Assembly (NCBI GenBank): GCA_022316685.1
Contig: JAKJHU010000068.1
Location: forward strand, 930,001 to 994,000
Direction of reading: 5' to 3'
Origin: Progne subis subis
Lineage: Eukaryota > Chordata > Aves > Passeriformes > Hirundinidae
Length of the DNA stretch: 64,000 nucleotides
A model generated the notes under the pieces. The model was not told the origin of the DNA, did no database searches, and saw only the letters and a program-made list of their open reading frames with translations. The stretch's first letter is position 1. Each line of letters opens with the position of its first letter. The position numbers and the translations under genes were made by a program. Below, one piece after another: positions 10,690 through 21,651 of the stretch.

Positions 10690-12110
10690 CCGCACTTATT
10701 TAGCGTTTTAATCAAGACCGGCGGCGATGGGCTCGGCCGCGTGGCAAAGCTGCGGCCACACGTGGTGGCGGGGGCCGGTGCGAGCAGCAGGGCAGGACCC
10801 GCAGCCCTGCCGCTTCCCGGGATCCGGGAACGCGGAGTCACCCCCGCGGTGCGGCTGGTGTCACCGCCGCTGGCTTCCCGCGGCTTTGTCGCTTCCAGAG
10901 CGGCACGAAATGGGGCGAAGCGGGGCGCTTGGCCCTTTTCCCAGAAGCTGCTCGTAGGGAGGCGTTGGCCCGGGGGCAGGAAGGCCGTGCCAGGCTCGGG
11001 AGGGCACGGGGAGGTTTGGTGGGAGCCGGGCAGGCACAGCTCGGGGACAGCAGCCGGGCAGGAATATCCGTGCGGCTCCGCCGTGCCCGGATCGCTTTCT
11101 TGCTCATGTATGATTGATGTATCTGTTCCGGGCCCCGCCAGCTGCCCCCGAGCGTGAGTCAGAGAAATTACAGCGTTAACAAAAGCGAAAAAAGAGAATT
11201 CAAGCCCCCGAGGTGGAGTTAAACTTTCGGTAACCAGCGCCCGCTCGGGCTGAAGTCGGGGTTGAGCGGGCGGCTGCTACCCGTGGGGGGAGCCCGGGAT
11301 TTGGGGAGCGAGCTGGGGATTTGGGGCGGCTGGGAGTCCCCAGGGAGGGGTCAGGAGGGGGGAGAGGTGGAGCCGGCGCTGAAATCCCGGGTACCTGGGC
11401 GAGGGGCGCTGCGCCGCCCGCGTCAGTGCCTGCCGCGCTCCTTCCCTCTCCCTCCCCTTCCTCCTCCTCCTCCTCCTCCCGCGGCTCACGCGGCTCGCAG
11501 GGCGGCGGGGGGGGCCCGGGGGGTCGCCGCTGACACCGGGCTCCGCGACATCCAGCGCAGGTAATGCCCCGCCGCTTCTCCCTGCTCCCGGTGGGTTTAT
11601 CCGTTCGGGAGGAGCGGGATGTGGGGCCGAGGGGGGGCGCGGGCATCGCCCCCTCCCTTCCCTTCGCGCGGGGTCCCCCTTCCCAAAGCATCTCGGCTTG
11701 CTTCCACCGAGCGAAGGTGTTTTCCTGGGGGCCGAGCCCTGCCTTTGTTGTTGTGTTTTGGGCGGGGGGACTCGCTCGGCGGGGTGAGGACGGAGGGAGC
11801 CCAGCCTTTCTCCCCTTTTCCCAAAAGAACACTGGGAATGTGTGGTGGTGCCCGCTGTCCTGTCCCCGAGGGATCGGGCGCCGTGCCCCACCTGTGCCCG
11901 GCTCGAATTTGGAGTTCCGGCTGCTCAGGAGCTGCAAAGTTTCTGGGATGAGCCGGGGCTGAACTTCTTCCCAGACGTGGGAATGCCGCGCCGCGGCCGC
12001 GCGTGGGGGCTGAGCCGCAGGGGAAGCGGTGGGATTTTTAAATCCCCTCCGAACATTATTAAACGGGAGCGCAGCGTTTTAACGTGCCGAACTCGCCCTG
12101 AGCGCTCTGA
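10690..12110 (+). promoter_or_regulatory. CDH23: CpG island, probable CDH23 promoter
   Basis: The densest run of CpG in the window, with many GCGG, CCGCG and CGGGG elements, a (CCT)n-type tract at about 11459-11480, and an AP-1-type TGAGTCA at 11155-11161. It lies about 10 kb upstream of the CDH23 start codon on the same strand. The first coding exon begins with only five bases of leader, so an upstream non-coding exon is required, and this island is the best candidate for its promoter. The transcription start is not visible. The long open frames on both strands here come from stop-poor GC-rich sequence. Confidence 0.6.
11400..11560 (+). other. CDH23: Possible CDH23 non-coding exon 1
   Basis: A consensus splice donor, GCGCAG|GTAATG, falls at 11560/11561 inside the CpG island. 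An exon ending there would splice to the acceptor at 21576, giving an intron of about 10.0 kb. The 5' limit is arbitrary because no transcription start can be read. Other donors in the island are possible. Confidence 0.35.
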
Positions 12111-12544
12111 GAAAACACTTTGTTTTCGGTTGCTTTTCCCCCTCTGATTCTTTACTTGCTGCCGCTTTCCTTCGTCTCCCTCAAAACCTGCAGCCCCTCT
12201 TTTCCCTAAATCCGTCCTCTGGCCGCCTTGCCGGCCGCTGTCGTTTCCCCAAGCCGTCTTCTCTTCCCCCTCAGCGTTCTCCAGGCGGAGAGGGATGCTG
12301 GAATGGGACATTTCCTATGCCCATGTGTGATTCCTTTGTTGCCGGTCCGGGTTTTTTCCCTGTGCCGGGGAGAAGCCGCGTTTGGCAGAGGGTTCCTTGG
12401 GCAGGAGGGCTGGCAGGGCTCGCTGTGCCGGGCTGCGCGCAACAAGCCCGGCTCCTTCCTTCCCGGGATCTTCCCGCTGCATCCTGCGGGAGCCTGGGAC
12501 GCTTCGAGCACGTGGGATAGAGCTGGTGCATTTAGAGGTTTGGA

Positions 12545-12595
12545 TTTTTTTTTTTAATTTTTTTTTCTTTTTTTTTTTGGGGGGGGGGGCGGGGG
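12545..12595. repeat. T-rich tract joined to G11-C-G5 run
   Basis: T runs broken by AA and C lead into eleven G at 12579-12589 and five G at 12591-12595. This is a low-complexity junction just downstream of the CpG island. Confidence 0.9.
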
Positions 12596-12852
12596 ATAAA
12601 GTATTCTCGTGGGATGCTCGCATTTGTGAAAATTCAGGTGGTTGTTTCAGCAGAGTGAGTTTTTTTACCTTTGCCTCTCCTTCCTCCCTGTCCTGGGGAA
12701 GGAGGAATCGCTGTGCAGTTCTGTTTTCCTTCCTTGGCACAAAGCTTTCTTGTTTCCAAAGGAGTCGGGTCGTGTCCTGAAAAATACAATGTTAAAGATA
12801 CCTCTTGTATTCCCACACTGTCTTTGTGGGAAACTGTAAAAATTGATGATGT

Positions 12853-12854
<2 letters not shown>

Positions 12855-12891
<37 letters not shown>
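12855..12891. repeat. Poly(T) run of 37
   Basis: An uninterrupted T run from 12855 to 12891. It could be the A-tail of an insertion on the minus strand, but no retrocopy is recognisable beside it. Its length may also be a sequencing estimate. Confidence 0.9.
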
Positions 12892-12894
<3 letters not shown>

Positions 12895-13744
12895 ATAAGT
12901 GGGAGCAGCAATGTTTGGCAGAGGTGGGAGCGGTGGAGCTTGGCTGGCTGCAGTGCTGAGCCTGGGGAGGGCCCCTGGCCCCTGCCCCTTTTCTCAGGAG
13001 CATCACCTGGGTGCAGCAGGGAGGAGGAGGCAGCACCAGAGCCATTCCTGCAATCTTCTCCAGAAGGGATGCCCAGGGCACAGCAGCTCTGCTGACCTGG
13101 TGCAAGGGAAAAGGGCTCTGCAGTTCTCTCTGGGCACAGCCCTGAGCAGCTGAGGGTGAAAGGCCCTCTTAAAAAAGGATTCAGTTTATGAAGTTTCTTA
13201 GATGGTCTGGAGCACAGATTATTTTTGAATTTAAGAAGCTTTAGGATATGGGATTGGCTTGATGAGGCGGCTGGCCTGTGGCCTCTTGTTAGGGTGTATA
13301 ATATCCCAACTGCTCACAGCCATGCTTTGAGCTGGAGCTTTGCTTTGGGAGCATGAACAGTTTCATGTGCAACCTAAAACTTCCCTGTTTTTTCCCACGA
13401 CAGTATCCTGCTTCTTCCAGTAAGACTTCTCATAACGTTGCAGGAGAAACAGGGTTATTTTGGGTCTTTTGTGGCCCAGCACCTACAGAGGTGGAAATTC
13501 CTGCCTTTGTGCTGATGTTATTATCTGACTCTGTTCCAGTGTGTGCATTCTGCACCTGAAATGGGGAGAAACTGGGAATTCCAAGGGTTAAGACCCAAAT
13601 CTTGCAGATGTGCTGGATCTTGCCAGGGGTTTGGTAAGGACCAGGTGCTGGAGTAGCATTTATCCATGGGCTGTGCTCAGCTAGGAGTTTCAGTGTGGGC
13701 AGGAGGTACTTGTTCATGGGTCCTGGTGACTTTCAGTCCGTGAA

Positions 13745-13955
13745 GGTGAAGATTAGATGGGATATTAGGAAGGAATTCCTTGCTGTGAGGGTGTTGAGGC
13801 CCTGGCACAGGGTACCCAGAAGAGCTGGGTGGCTGCCCCTGGATCCCTGGCAGTGCCCAAGGCCAGGTTGGATGGGACTGGAGCGCCCTGGGATAGGGGA
13901 AGGTGTCCCTCCTCATGGCTGTGTGGTCTTTGAAGTTCCCTCTGACCAGAGGGGC
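13745..13955 (+). mobile_element. CR1 LINE 3'-end fragment
   Basis: Follows the CR1 3' region in order: GATATTAGGAAGGAATTCCT, then CCTGGCACAGGGTACCCAGA, CCCAAGGCCAGGTTGGATGG and GGAAGGTGTCCCT. The final octamer repeat is degraded. Confidence 0.85.
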
Positions 13956-15352
13956 AATCCTGGCACACACTGTCCCTTTTGCAGCCTCCTGGCAGCATCC
14001 GTTTGAACCCCTGTCCTGGAGCCAAGGACGTGGCTGTACTGTCCCTTCAGAGCCTCTGCCAGAGCCTGGATTGCTTTGCTCTGCTCTGTGTTTGATAAAA
14101 CAACTGCTCTCCCGGGAAGAAAGGGGTCCTGCTTGACGTGTGCTGAGGAGAGAGTCACTGGGGGAAAATTCCCGATGGAAGTGGAGCAAAGTGCTGACCG
14201 TGCTACACCTTTGGAAAGGGCGTGTAGGGCATGTAGGAGGGGGAGTGGACAGCTTCAGGCGCCCTCAGCCGCATCTGGGCTCTCAGGAGGGCTCGTATGA
14301 ACCAGTCTGTCCCTGGTGATGAACTGCTGTCATTAATCCAAATAACTTCATCCCTGCTGCCTGCCTTTGTCTTTCCATGCAATCCTCACTCTCCGGGGCT
14401 GCTCTTTGAGACTGAGAGATTTTAAGGGGGTTCCTCCTGAGTATCCCCATCTTCCTTTCCCTGTGCTTCTGTATTTTTTTTCCCCGCTCCTACAATTCCA
14501 GCTGGCGAGTGATTATCCCCAGCATGCCCACCGTGCTGCTCCGCCAGGCAGAGCTTCCCTTTCATTAGCGGGAACAGCCGGCGGGCCCTGGAGAGGTCTT
14601 GGAGCAGCAAAGGGCCTCTTTGGAAAGGAGCTTTGTGTGAAAGCAGCAAGGACGCTTCCTCTTGATTTGGATGAGGCAAGAAACGGCCTGAGAGCCTTTG
14701 CAGCTCTGGGTCATCAGTGGGAAGTTTTTTTGTGGGTTTTCCTATGGTGGTTGTGGTTTTTTTTACCCTTCTTCTGAAGCATCCCTTTTACACTCTGGTT
14801 TTAAGAGCTACCATTCCAGTTACCGTAGGCCTGAACAAATAGCCTTGCTGCAAACTGCCAGCCTGGAGCTTAGGGGCAGCTGGAGGTGGGGAGACGGGAT
14901 AAAATCCCAGGTGCACACACCCAGGGTCCTGGGCTTGGAGCACTGTCTGCTGAGTGTTTACCAAGGGAGATGGAGTTAAATTAAATAATTCACCCATCTC
15001 CTTTGGCAGGGCTTTAGAATGCAGCTCGGTGACCGATTGGGAAGAGCTGGTGGTTCTGAGGCTGGAGACTTGCTCTTGAGGCTGATGCTGAATCCTTTAT
15101 CGCTGCTGTCGGGGAGCAGTCTGGGGCAAAGCTTCTACCCTGCTCCCCCTGCTGCAAAAAGGGGATCCTTGTCCTGGAAGCTGCAGCTGGATGTGGCAAG
15201 GAGGGAGGTGCTGAGGCGCACCCTTCCAGCACATGCTTTTTTCCCCTTTAATCCCACTTCACACACATTGTCCTCTTCTCCCCCTTCAAACCCCCCTGAG
15301 CCAAGCAGAACTCGTGTGCCGGACATGGAGCGGGCAGGACACCCAGGATCTG

Positions 15353-16033
15353 TGGGCATGGGCTGGGTCCAGCAGCTCAGGTGCTCCCAGGGATCCTGTG
15401 TGGGAGCCTGAGGATGCTGAACACTTCTCCTGCATCCATGGGCACGGGCTGGGTCCAGCAGCCCAGCCGCTCCCAGGGATCCTGTGCGGGAGCCTGAGGA
15501 TGCTGAACACTTCTCCATCCATGGGCACGGGCTGGGTCCAGCAGCACAGGCACTTCCAGAGATCCTGTGCGGGAGCCTGAGGATGCTGAACACTTCTCCT
15601 GCATCCATGGCCATGGGCTGGGTCCAGCAGCCCAGCCGCTCCCAGGGATCCTGTGTGGGAGCCTGAGGATGCTGAACACTTCTCCTGCATCCATGGGCAC
15701 GGGCTGGGTCCAGCAGCCCAGCCGCTCCCAGGGATCCTGTGCGGGAGCCTGAGGATGCTGAACACTTCTCCTGCATCCATGGGCACGGGCTGGGTCCAGC
15801 AGCACAGGCACTTCCAGGGATCCTGTGTGGGAGCCTGAGGATGCTGAACACTTCTCCTGCATCCATGGGCACGGGCTGGGTCCAGCAGCCCAGCCGCTCC
15901 CAGGGATCCTGTGCGGGAGCCTGAGGATGCTGAACACTTCTCCTGCATCCATGGCCACGGGCTGGGTCCAGCAGCACAGGCACTTCCAGGGATCCTGTGT
16001 GGGAGCCTGAGGATGCTGAACACTTCTCCTGCA
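15353..16033. repeat. Minisatellite, about 8 x 86 bp
   Basis: Units beginning GGCTGGGTCCAGCAG start at 15361, 15447, 15530, 15616, 15702, 15788, 15874 and 15960. All are 86 bases apart except one 83-base step, where TGC is missing from TCCTGCATCC. Two unit types alternate irregularly: one with CCCAGCCGCTCCCAGGG, the other with CACAGGCACTTCCAGGG. A second site also varies (TGTGTGG or TGTGCGG), which suggests duplication of multi-unit blocks. No frame of the unit has a stop on the minus strand, so a 377-codon open frame runs through the array; it is not a supported gene. Confidence 0.97.
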
Positions 16034-17559
16034 CCGTTTTGATGGCAGTGCTTGGAAGTCCAGCCAGGTTGCTGCCTGCCCTGGGTTGGAGGGAGGCTGC
16101 CTCCTTCCAGGCAGGACACAAGATAGGAAGTGTCTGGCATCCCATTCCTGAGCAGGCTTGGAGACAGGCCATCAGCATCCTCACATCTGCCGCTTTGTCC
16201 ATTCCTGTAGGTTTTCTAAGAGCCTGGAGAGAGTCTCCTGTCTTGTGAGACCAGACTGTGTGTGTCACTTCACTGCATGCAGCTTTCCACTTCCTCCTAA
16301 AGCAAGAATTCCCACCTTTCCTCCCCCCCTCCTTTTTTTCTCCCTCTTTTTCACCCTGAACCCAGGCTCTGTTGCTGTTGGCTGCTTTTCCACCTTTTCA
16401 TCCCATGTTAGCATCATCTGCTCTGCAGCTTTGCTGTGCTGCTTCCATGTGTTGGTGCCTGTTGCCTTGGTCTCCATGGCCCATCCCAGCCTTCCTCCCA
16501 GCTCAGGAGCTGCTATTCCAGCTGAAGAGAGGTTTTGTGATGGAAAATGGTTGCTATGATGCCGATGGTGACTAGCAACTAGTGCTGGAGGCTCTGCAGA
16601 GCCAGTGCTGCCCTACTTGAAAGGAAAGAAATTGGGAATTCCTACTTTTCTCTCCCCAGAAGTGAAGCTGCCCTCACCACAGGGGGGATGGCTGGCAGTG
16701 ACTGATGCAGCAGGGAATGGGGACTCTCTTCCCAAAGCTCTCAGGGTGTTATTTTAGTATCCCGTGGATGCAGAAGATGAGTTGGATGCGTTATTTGGCT
16801 TTTCATTGGCGATGCCCCAGTCGTGGTGGAAGGTTTGTGTGCTGCCTCTGCTGAGCTGGGCCGTTATTGGGCTTCTCTCGTGTCGGGGGCTTGGAGGACC
16901 GATGTCATTGCCAACGCAGGCACAGCCTTCCCACAAGGACTGAGGAGTTTAACGATGACATTTCCTTCTGGGCCTGGGTTCCTGGTTAAACGATGTCTTA
17001 ATGCCACTTTCAAGCTAATGTTTGTTTCCTGTGGGAAAGCAAACGTCTGGAAGCACCAGCCAAAATACTTCCACTCCTGTGGAAGTACTTCTGTTTTAAA
17101 ATGTAAGTAAGCTGCTGGAAGGGAGGGAAACTTTTGGGTGTTAGTAGTTGTCAGTAAGGAACAGCTCCAGCTTTTTCCCTGGAATAAGAAAGGTTTGAGT
17201 ACCCCCAGCTGGGAATTGCAGGGCTTTGTAGGGAGAAAACACCCCTGTCTCCAACCTCAGCTTTGATTTTGGGGAGAAGGAAGAAGAGAGAGCATTTTCC
17301 ACACTCTTTTCTCCTGCAAACACCGTCTCAGGTGGGTTGTGACAGGTGCCAGCAGCTGTGCCCCTTATTCCCTGTGGGCATCCATATTCCTCCTCCCATG
17401 TACATACCAATATCCTGGCCTGTATTTATTTAACAGGGAAATTTTATTTCCTTTCGCTGCAGGGAACAGAAGGGAAAAAAAAAAGTTTTTTTTTAAAAAA
17501 AGGGGGGCCAAATTTTTTCACTGGGAACAAATCTCATTTTCAAGAGTCCTGACAAAATG

Positions 17560-17890
17560 AGCCATAAAATTACAATATTTCAAAGTGCTTTGTAATTCTA
17601 GCGTGGACGGCTCTTCATCATAGAATCTGAAAGCTCAGAAAATATAAAACTCATTAGATTAAAATAAACCACCTACCGCACGGGAGAAAAGCTTATTTAT
17701 CAATATCAATTTACTTCTGATTACCCTGTTCTGCAATTTGTTATTTTTGGGAATTATGATTTGGGTATGGCTCACGCCAATAGGGGGGTGGGAATAAAAA
17801 AAAGAAAAGATCAGAATTAACTTGTAATTTTTTCCTTTTGAATCCTACCTTATTATAAATCCCTGGCCAAGAGGCAATAATGAGGAGAAA
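17560..17890. promoter_or_regulatory. AT-rich possible conserved non-coding element
   Basis: Unique AT-rich sequence with AAAATTACAATATTTC, CTCATTAGATTAAAAT and TTATCAATATCAATTTAC motifs in a GC-rich intron. It has the look of a developmental enhancer but cannot be confirmed without other genomes. Confidence 0.2.
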
Positions 17891-20800
17891 GGTGCACATC
17901 CAGCAGTGATTTTCTAAGGAGCAGAGGGCCGGGGAAGCTGGGAAGGCAGCAGAGGCCGGTTGTTTTGGTGCCAGGGGTGGTGCTAAGTGATGTGCTTGGA
18001 CGGGGATCCAAGGGGTGGTTTTTTGGACACCATCTCTTGGCTGCCCTTCCAAGGTGGTGGAGGAAGCCTGGGAGAGAGGGGTCCTCCGGCAGCCGGATGG
18101 ATGCGGGGGGATCCCGGTGACTCCTCAGCTGCTTCCTTCCCACCTCAGAGCCTGTGGGAGCGGGGCTGTCCCTCTCTGGGGGACACCAGGGCTGTTTCAT
18201 TGCAGGGAAAAGGGACCTTTTTGGGAAGGCACCCCCAGTCCCCTCCTGTGGCAGCCTTTCGGGAGGCGCTCTGATTTACGCTTTCGTTTCTTCTCCACGG
18301 CCCTGGAGCGGCGTGGCGCGCACGGGGAGCTCGGGCTGTAAATCCTGAGGCTCGAGCATCGCGGTGGTGTTCGGGGACGGGAGGACCAGGTGTGGGGGAA
18401 GCGGGGGACAGGGGTTCTGGGGACGTGCGCAGATGCCAGCACCTGTGTCAAGGGTGTGTAAGGGAGCAGCTCTGCGGACCCGGTGCAGGCGAGGGCGCGT
18501 TCTGCGTGCGCGGGGCACAGAGCAAGCGCCCCAGCAGCGCTCTCAAACAGGAGCCAGCCCAGGTGCGGAGCCTGGCAGCGGCTGCTGAAGCACCCCGAGA
18601 GCAGCCCGCTGTAGCGATGCACCCCCACAGCCAAGCAGGGCATTCTGCGAAGGAAAACGTTTCGGTTCACCTTTGAACACGTAAGGAAGTTAAACTAGAA
18701 TTTTCCTGTAACCTTCTGCTTGGAATTAGCCCAGAGCCAGCACAAGGGCACTGACTGGGCTTTGGAAGTGTACCTCGAAGCCTGTTGCCAATTTCACAGG
18801 GCAAGGTGCCAAAAAGCCCACCTAGACCATCAAGTTCAAAAAAGACTGCACAGAACTACTCAATTAGCAAAGCGTCAGAGGCTTCTCTGGCACCCGTGCT
18901 CGGCTTTTGTTTCTGTATCATTTGTTGTTTTCAGTTTTTATGCAAACCTTTATTTTACAAAACACGCTTAGAGAGCCTGTTTTAATGGCTTAAAATAATT
19001 TTTAATTTTAAAAATTATTGCAAGCCGTTTCTCTCTGAGCCCCTCAGAGGTGTCGGACCTTCGGGGGGTTTTATCACACCTGACCCCATGCAAGATTCCA
19101 TCAGTCTGTGGAGCGGTAGGGGCGTTGCACGGAGGTGAGGTGCCAGGAGGCTCCTGCAGCGTGGCCAGGACGTGGGCTTGGCCACATTTAGGGGTGCAGC
19201 AGTGCTGTTGGGGCAGTGAAAAACGAGGCATTTGGAGGAGGCAGGCTGAAAAACCTCTGCTCGACCTGAGGTGATTCCTAAACTGTCACGCTCCAGATTT
19301 GTTGGCACTGCAGTGTTTCCTCAGCTTCCCTCTTCTCCAGCAGCTCTGTGTGGATGGGGAAGCCTCTGGTTTAACATCAGTGCTTTGGCAGCCAGCAGGA
19401 GACAACTCCTGAGCTCCCAGAGATGCCTTGCCCAGAGACATTCTCATGCTGGAAACCGTACCGGGTGCTCCCTCCAAAGAGCCTCTCGCAGGCACAAGGT
19501 GCAATTTGATCTGCTCTTAGTCACAATTTTTTAAGTTCTCCCCGGAGGCTTCTCGATCCCGTTCCTTAAATTTGCAGCATTCGAGTGAACCATCTCCAAG
19601 AACCGGTGAAGAGCTGCAATATTAATGAAGACAGAGAAAAATCAAAATGACATTTCAGGCAATTACTTACATAATGAAGTGACTGACTTGGAATATCCAA
19701 TATTTAGATTTATCATGACACTCGAAAGGGGATGCTGTCAGCCGCCTTTATTTCTACATCACATAAATTGTTTCTCCACTGCCCTGTTGCTTTTCAAACA
19801 TGGGCTGTGAAGCTGGAAAATAATGTTCACGCTCGCTTGGGCTGATAGTGGTGCTGTTTGAGAAGAAAGTTAGTGTTTTCCTCAGTGGCATTTTGGCACT
19901 GCAGAAGGTAGAGGAGCTCATTTCCATCTCATACTCTCTGGCTGCAGCACCGGCAGTTTGGGCTCTGCATTCCATGCTGGGTGCAGGAACAAGGATGCTG
20001 CCTGAGATGTCCTCCTCCCCAAAACCTATTAAAGTGGGGGGATAATTGAGGTGTTTGGTGGCTTTTCTTAATGACAAGAATCTATTCTGCTTTTGTTGGC
20101 CAAGTGTAAGGGTTTAAAGGGCTTGTCAGGATGCCTGGCTCCTGGGAAAGTGGCCAGTTTTGTTTAGAAACTGGGCTCTTGGGTGCCCTGCTGACACCGA
20201 AGTCAGAAGCTTATACTGGGGTGGACGTTTAAACCCTCCTGCCCTGGCTGTGTTTTCTGGGGTGATGGGCATGATTACACCTGAGTGTCTTCTCAGGCTT
20301 TCACTGAAATACCTGAAGATGCACAAAATACACCACAGCACCATTTTTCCTGTCTAGGCAGAGACCTCTTCATCCCTGAGGCTCTCCATAGCAAAATAGC
20401 GGCAGAAATTAGAATTTCAGGCCCTAGCTGCGGTGGCAGAGTTGTTACGAGCTGTCATCTCTGACACATCCATCAGTAAAAATAAGATAGGTGTAGCTAT
20501 TGCTTTGGAGCTCCTTTAGGAACATCCGTGAGGATTCCCATGAGTCTCTAAGAGGGGAGGGCAGAGCCCTTCACCCTTAGCTGGGTTGGGCTAACTCTAC
20601 CCCTGCTGTGGGTGCAGCAGGGTGCTGTGAAGGGAAGTTCAGTTGGCTGTCACCTCCCGTCCTTGGGGCTGCTGCTGTGCCATCCCCTGCCCAGAGCTTG
20701 CAGAGCACCCAGGGAAGCACGGAGACTTTCAGAGCCGGGTCACTAGGGGGTCCTGTCAGCCCAGGCCACTCTGGGGGGGGTTTCCTTGTGCCTTTATGCC

Positions 20801-21576
20801 CTGTGTAAAACACGTGGTTCATGTTTGCCTCCAGGGTGGAATGGTTTAAAATCCACGTGTGTGAATCTCCTCGCAAAGGTGCTCTTGGCTGCGGTTTTGT
20901 GGGGTTGGTTTGGAAAAAGCTTTGGGTTTGACAGTCTGCGCACCAAGTGAGGATGTGGCTGTGCTGGCCACTCCCTGGTGGTGCTTTATTCTGTTTCTTT
21001 AGCATGACGAACCTTGCGCCGCATTGAAAATTTGGGAGGCATGAGGGCGTGCTTGGCAGCCTCCCTGCTTGCCATGCTCCCGCAGTTCCTGCTCTGCTGC
21101 CACCCAGCTGGTGTGAGAGGTTTGAGGGGCTCTGCTCCCAAATCTTGGTGCCTCTCCAGGGATTCTGGGTCAAGCTTCCTGCACAGCTCTGCCAAACCGT
21201 CTCAAATCTGGGCGCTGGCAGCTCGCTGCTGTTGCTCCCGTGTCACAGCAGCTCTTCCTCTGCTCCGGTGCTGCAGCAGCTCATCCCAGCCAGGGCTGCT
21301 CCTCTCCTGACCACAGAGCTCCCCGTGGCTCGTCCCCTCCCAGGAGAGGAGCTTTGGGAAGCAGAAAGGGGAAAACGGAGCACCTCCACCAGGAGAGCGC
21401 TGGTTTCCATCGCCAGGAGGATGTTTGAAACGCAGCATCGATGTCCTGAGGGTTCCCCTGCGGCATCGGGGAGCCAAGGCACAACCTGGGGCAGGGCTGC
21501 ACCCCGAGCCTGATTTAGGGAGACAAGGTCGTATCTGTCAGGTGCTGGACTTGACACTGCCTCTCTTCTTTGACAG

Positions 21577-21651
21577 GAACCATGAAGCATCACGTGGCTG
21601 CTGCCAGCAGCTTCCTGCCTCTCCTCTTGCTCCTGGAGCTGGTCTCTCCAG
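21577..21651 (+). CDS. CDH23: Cadherin-23, first coding exon (signal peptide)
   Basis: The exon begins after TTGACAG (acceptor at 21575-21576). It has five leader bases (GAACC) and then ATG at 21582, with A at position -3. It encodes 23 residues plus one base: MKHHVAAASS, then a leucine-rich hydrophobic core and LVSP. Joined to the next exon it gives SPGQGNRLPYF, so cleavage before the Q would leave a mature end like that of mammalian CDH23 (QVNRLP). The donor is G|GTAAGT, with intron phase 1. The residues differ from the mammalian signal peptide, as is usual, but length and layout agree. CDH23 is the very large cadherin of hair-cell tip links and photoreceptors; it pairs with protocadherin-15 through its N-terminal tip. 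Confidence 0.9.

Larger units (their letters stand above)
2281..10690. other. Intergenic spacer between SLC29A3 and CDH23
   Basis: No gene is supported in these 8.4 kb. The open frames are short, lack family similarity and sit in repeats or biased sequence. The spacer contains CR1 tails, a 60-bp tandem duplication, an AT-rich possible regulatory stretch, a 72-bp minisatellite and a G/T-only tract, each listed separately. Human also has no protein gene between these two neighbours. Confidence 0.7.
11561..21576 (+). other. CDH23: Putative CDH23 intron 1
   Basis: Lies between the candidate donor at 11561 and the pyrimidine-rich acceptor CTTCTTTGACAG ending at 21576. No coding exon is recognised. 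It contains T and G homopolymers, one CR1 fragment, the 86-bp minisatellite and an AT-rich stretch at about 17560-17890. If exon 1 lies elsewhere, the left limit moves but the content does not. Confidence 0.5.

Noticed and set aside
10486..11157. 223-codon + strand open frame before the CpG island
   Set aside because: Its start lies at the edge of a CR1 fragment and the rest is GC-rich; no family similarity.
11200..11937. 245-codon minus-strand open frame in the CpG island
   Set aside because: Pro/Arg/Gly-rich low-complexity translation typical of stop-poor GC-rich DNA, with overlapping open frames on both strands.
15135..16268. 377-codon minus-strand open frame
   Set aside because: It spans the 86-bp minisatellite, whose unit has no stop in any minus-strand frame. 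No known domain, no splice context and no flanking coding signal.
20577..21173. 198-codon minus-strand open frame upstream of the CDH23 start
   Set aside because: No recognisable domain or splice structure; ordinary intronic sequence.
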